Under the pieces are notes generated by a model. It saw nothing but the letters and a program-made list of their open reading frames with translations, ran no database searches and was not told the origin of the DNA. A stretch of 6,447 nt of DNA, taken from Caulobacter sp. GTDB lineage: Bacteria > Pseudomonadota > Alphaproteobacteria > Caulobacterales > Caulobacteraceae. Below are positions 5,935 through 6,447 of this stretch, in pieces. Every line of letters begins with the position of its first letter. Position 1 is the stretch's first letter. A program made the position numbers and the translations under genes. The stretch covers positions 1 through 6,447 of the forward strand of contig JACMOF010000060.1 of assembly GCA_014378155.1 (NCBI GenBank). The letters are read 5' to 3'.

Positions 5935-6061
5935 CCGCTCATCCCGGCGAATGCCGGGACCCAGATGGAAAGGCGGTGTGGCTGACGCCAGGCGCGCCGA
6001 GCTACTCTAACCCGCCCCATCGCTTGGGGATCTGGGTCCCGGCATTCGCCGGGATGAGCGG
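5935..6061. repeat. Inverted-repeat element, copy 2 (perfect arms), inside the operon
   Basis: Arms at 5935-5966 and 6030-6061 are perfect reverse complements over all 32 bases, around a 63-base spacer. Each arm contains the hairpin CCCGGC-GAAT-GCCGGG. The spacer shares CTGACGCCA and following blocks (GAGC, CTC, AACCC, CGC, GGG) with the copy at 338-463. The element begins 9 bases after the adaptor stop codon and ends 61 bases before the permease start, filling most of the 197-bp gap. In the operon message it would form a 32-bp hairpin. No U-tract follows in the direction of transcription, so it should not act as a simple terminator. By analogy with REP/BIME sequences inside bacterial operons, it could stabilise or process the upstream adaptor message; this is inference. 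Confidence 0.9.
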
Positions 6062-6070
6062 TTTAAAGGA

Positions 6071-6447
6071 TCAGTTCTGGCCCACGCTGTTGATCATCGC
6101 GACGCGCTGGGGTGCGGTCTCGAACTGGCGCAGGTCGCCGGCCGTTTCGGTCTTGATGACCACCGGCTTTACGACATCGCCCGGCTTGACCTTCTGCAGG
6201 CCGCCGACGATCACCTTGTCGCCGGGCTTCAGACCGGTGCGGATGATGCGCAGGCTGCCGGCCAGCGGACCGATCTCAACGGGGCGGTACTCGGCCTTGT
6301 TATTGGCGCCGACCACCACGACGTAGCGCTTGCCCAAGTCGGTGGCGATCGCCCGGTCTGGGGCCAGGGCCACCACCTGCGAGGTGTCGCTGACCATCCG
6401 GATGCGGGCGAACAGGCCTGGGGTGAAGCGGCCGTCTGCATTATCGA
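6071..6447 (-). CDS. RND efflux periplasmic adaptor (membrane fusion protein), 3' part
   Basis: The last 124 residues of a periplasmic adaptor are present; the frame stays open to the window edge, so the start, signal peptide, hairpin and lipoyl regions are missing. Family adaptors are about 380-415 residues, so this is roughly the final third. The first residues, NADGRFTPGLFARIR, are the typical end of the beta-barrel domain ('PGMFARV' in MexE/AcrA relatives). The membrane-proximal domain follows, with the conserved patterns APDRAIATD, YRPVEIGPLAGSLRIIRTGLKPGDKVIVGG and LQKVKPGDVV. Adaptors bridge the permease and the outer-membrane channel and are required for pump assembly. It is the first of the three operon genes seen here. 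Its stop is separated from the permease start by 197 bp containing the inverted-repeat element, which is unusual since these two genes are commonly close together. Confidence 0.93.
   Translation of the reverse strand, partial: DNADGRFTPGLFARIRMVSDTSQVVALAPDRAIATDLGKRYVVVVGANNKAEYRPVEIGPLAGSLRIIRTGLKPGDKVIVGGLQKVKPGDVVKPVVIKTETAGDLRQFETAPQRVAMINSVGQN

Overview
The window is GC-rich DNA of an alphaproteobacterium, most likely Caulobacter or a close relative such as Phenylobacterium. This is inferred from the high GC with strong third-position GC bias, the style of the hairpin-rich intergenic repeats, and the protein sequences; no marker gene fixes the genus.

Layout. Positions 1-555 hold no credible gene. 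They carry a run of small hairpins and one copy (338-463) of an inverted-repeat element of about 126 bp. A small exported protein of unknown function is encoded at 556-927 on the plus strand. The convergent gap 928-1266 is packed with inverted repeats and contains one perfect consensus DnaA box. From 1267 to the right edge, everything on the minus strand belongs to one RND-type efflux operon. Its order of transcription is periplasmic adaptor (3' part only, 6071-6447), inner-membrane RND permease (2694-5873) and outer-membrane lipoprotein channel (1267-2694).

The three operon genes together should form a tripartite proton-driven pump. The permease closely resembles the MexF/OqxB clade of HAE1 transporters, the channel is a NodT/OprM-type lipoprotein, and the adaptor tail resembles MexE. 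Permease and channel overlap by one base (TGATG), with a strong Shine-Dalgarno inside the end of the permease gene. Adaptor and permease are instead separated by 197 bp, most of it a second copy of the inverted-repeat element, here with perfect 32-bp arms. No regulator lies inside the window.

The pump and the small secreted protein are ordinary. I see no new defence, mobile or biosynthetic system. What deserves a second look is the non-coding part: the two related inverted-repeat elements (one inside the efflux operon's messenger), a different nested inverted repeat between the convergent genes, and the isolated DnaA box.
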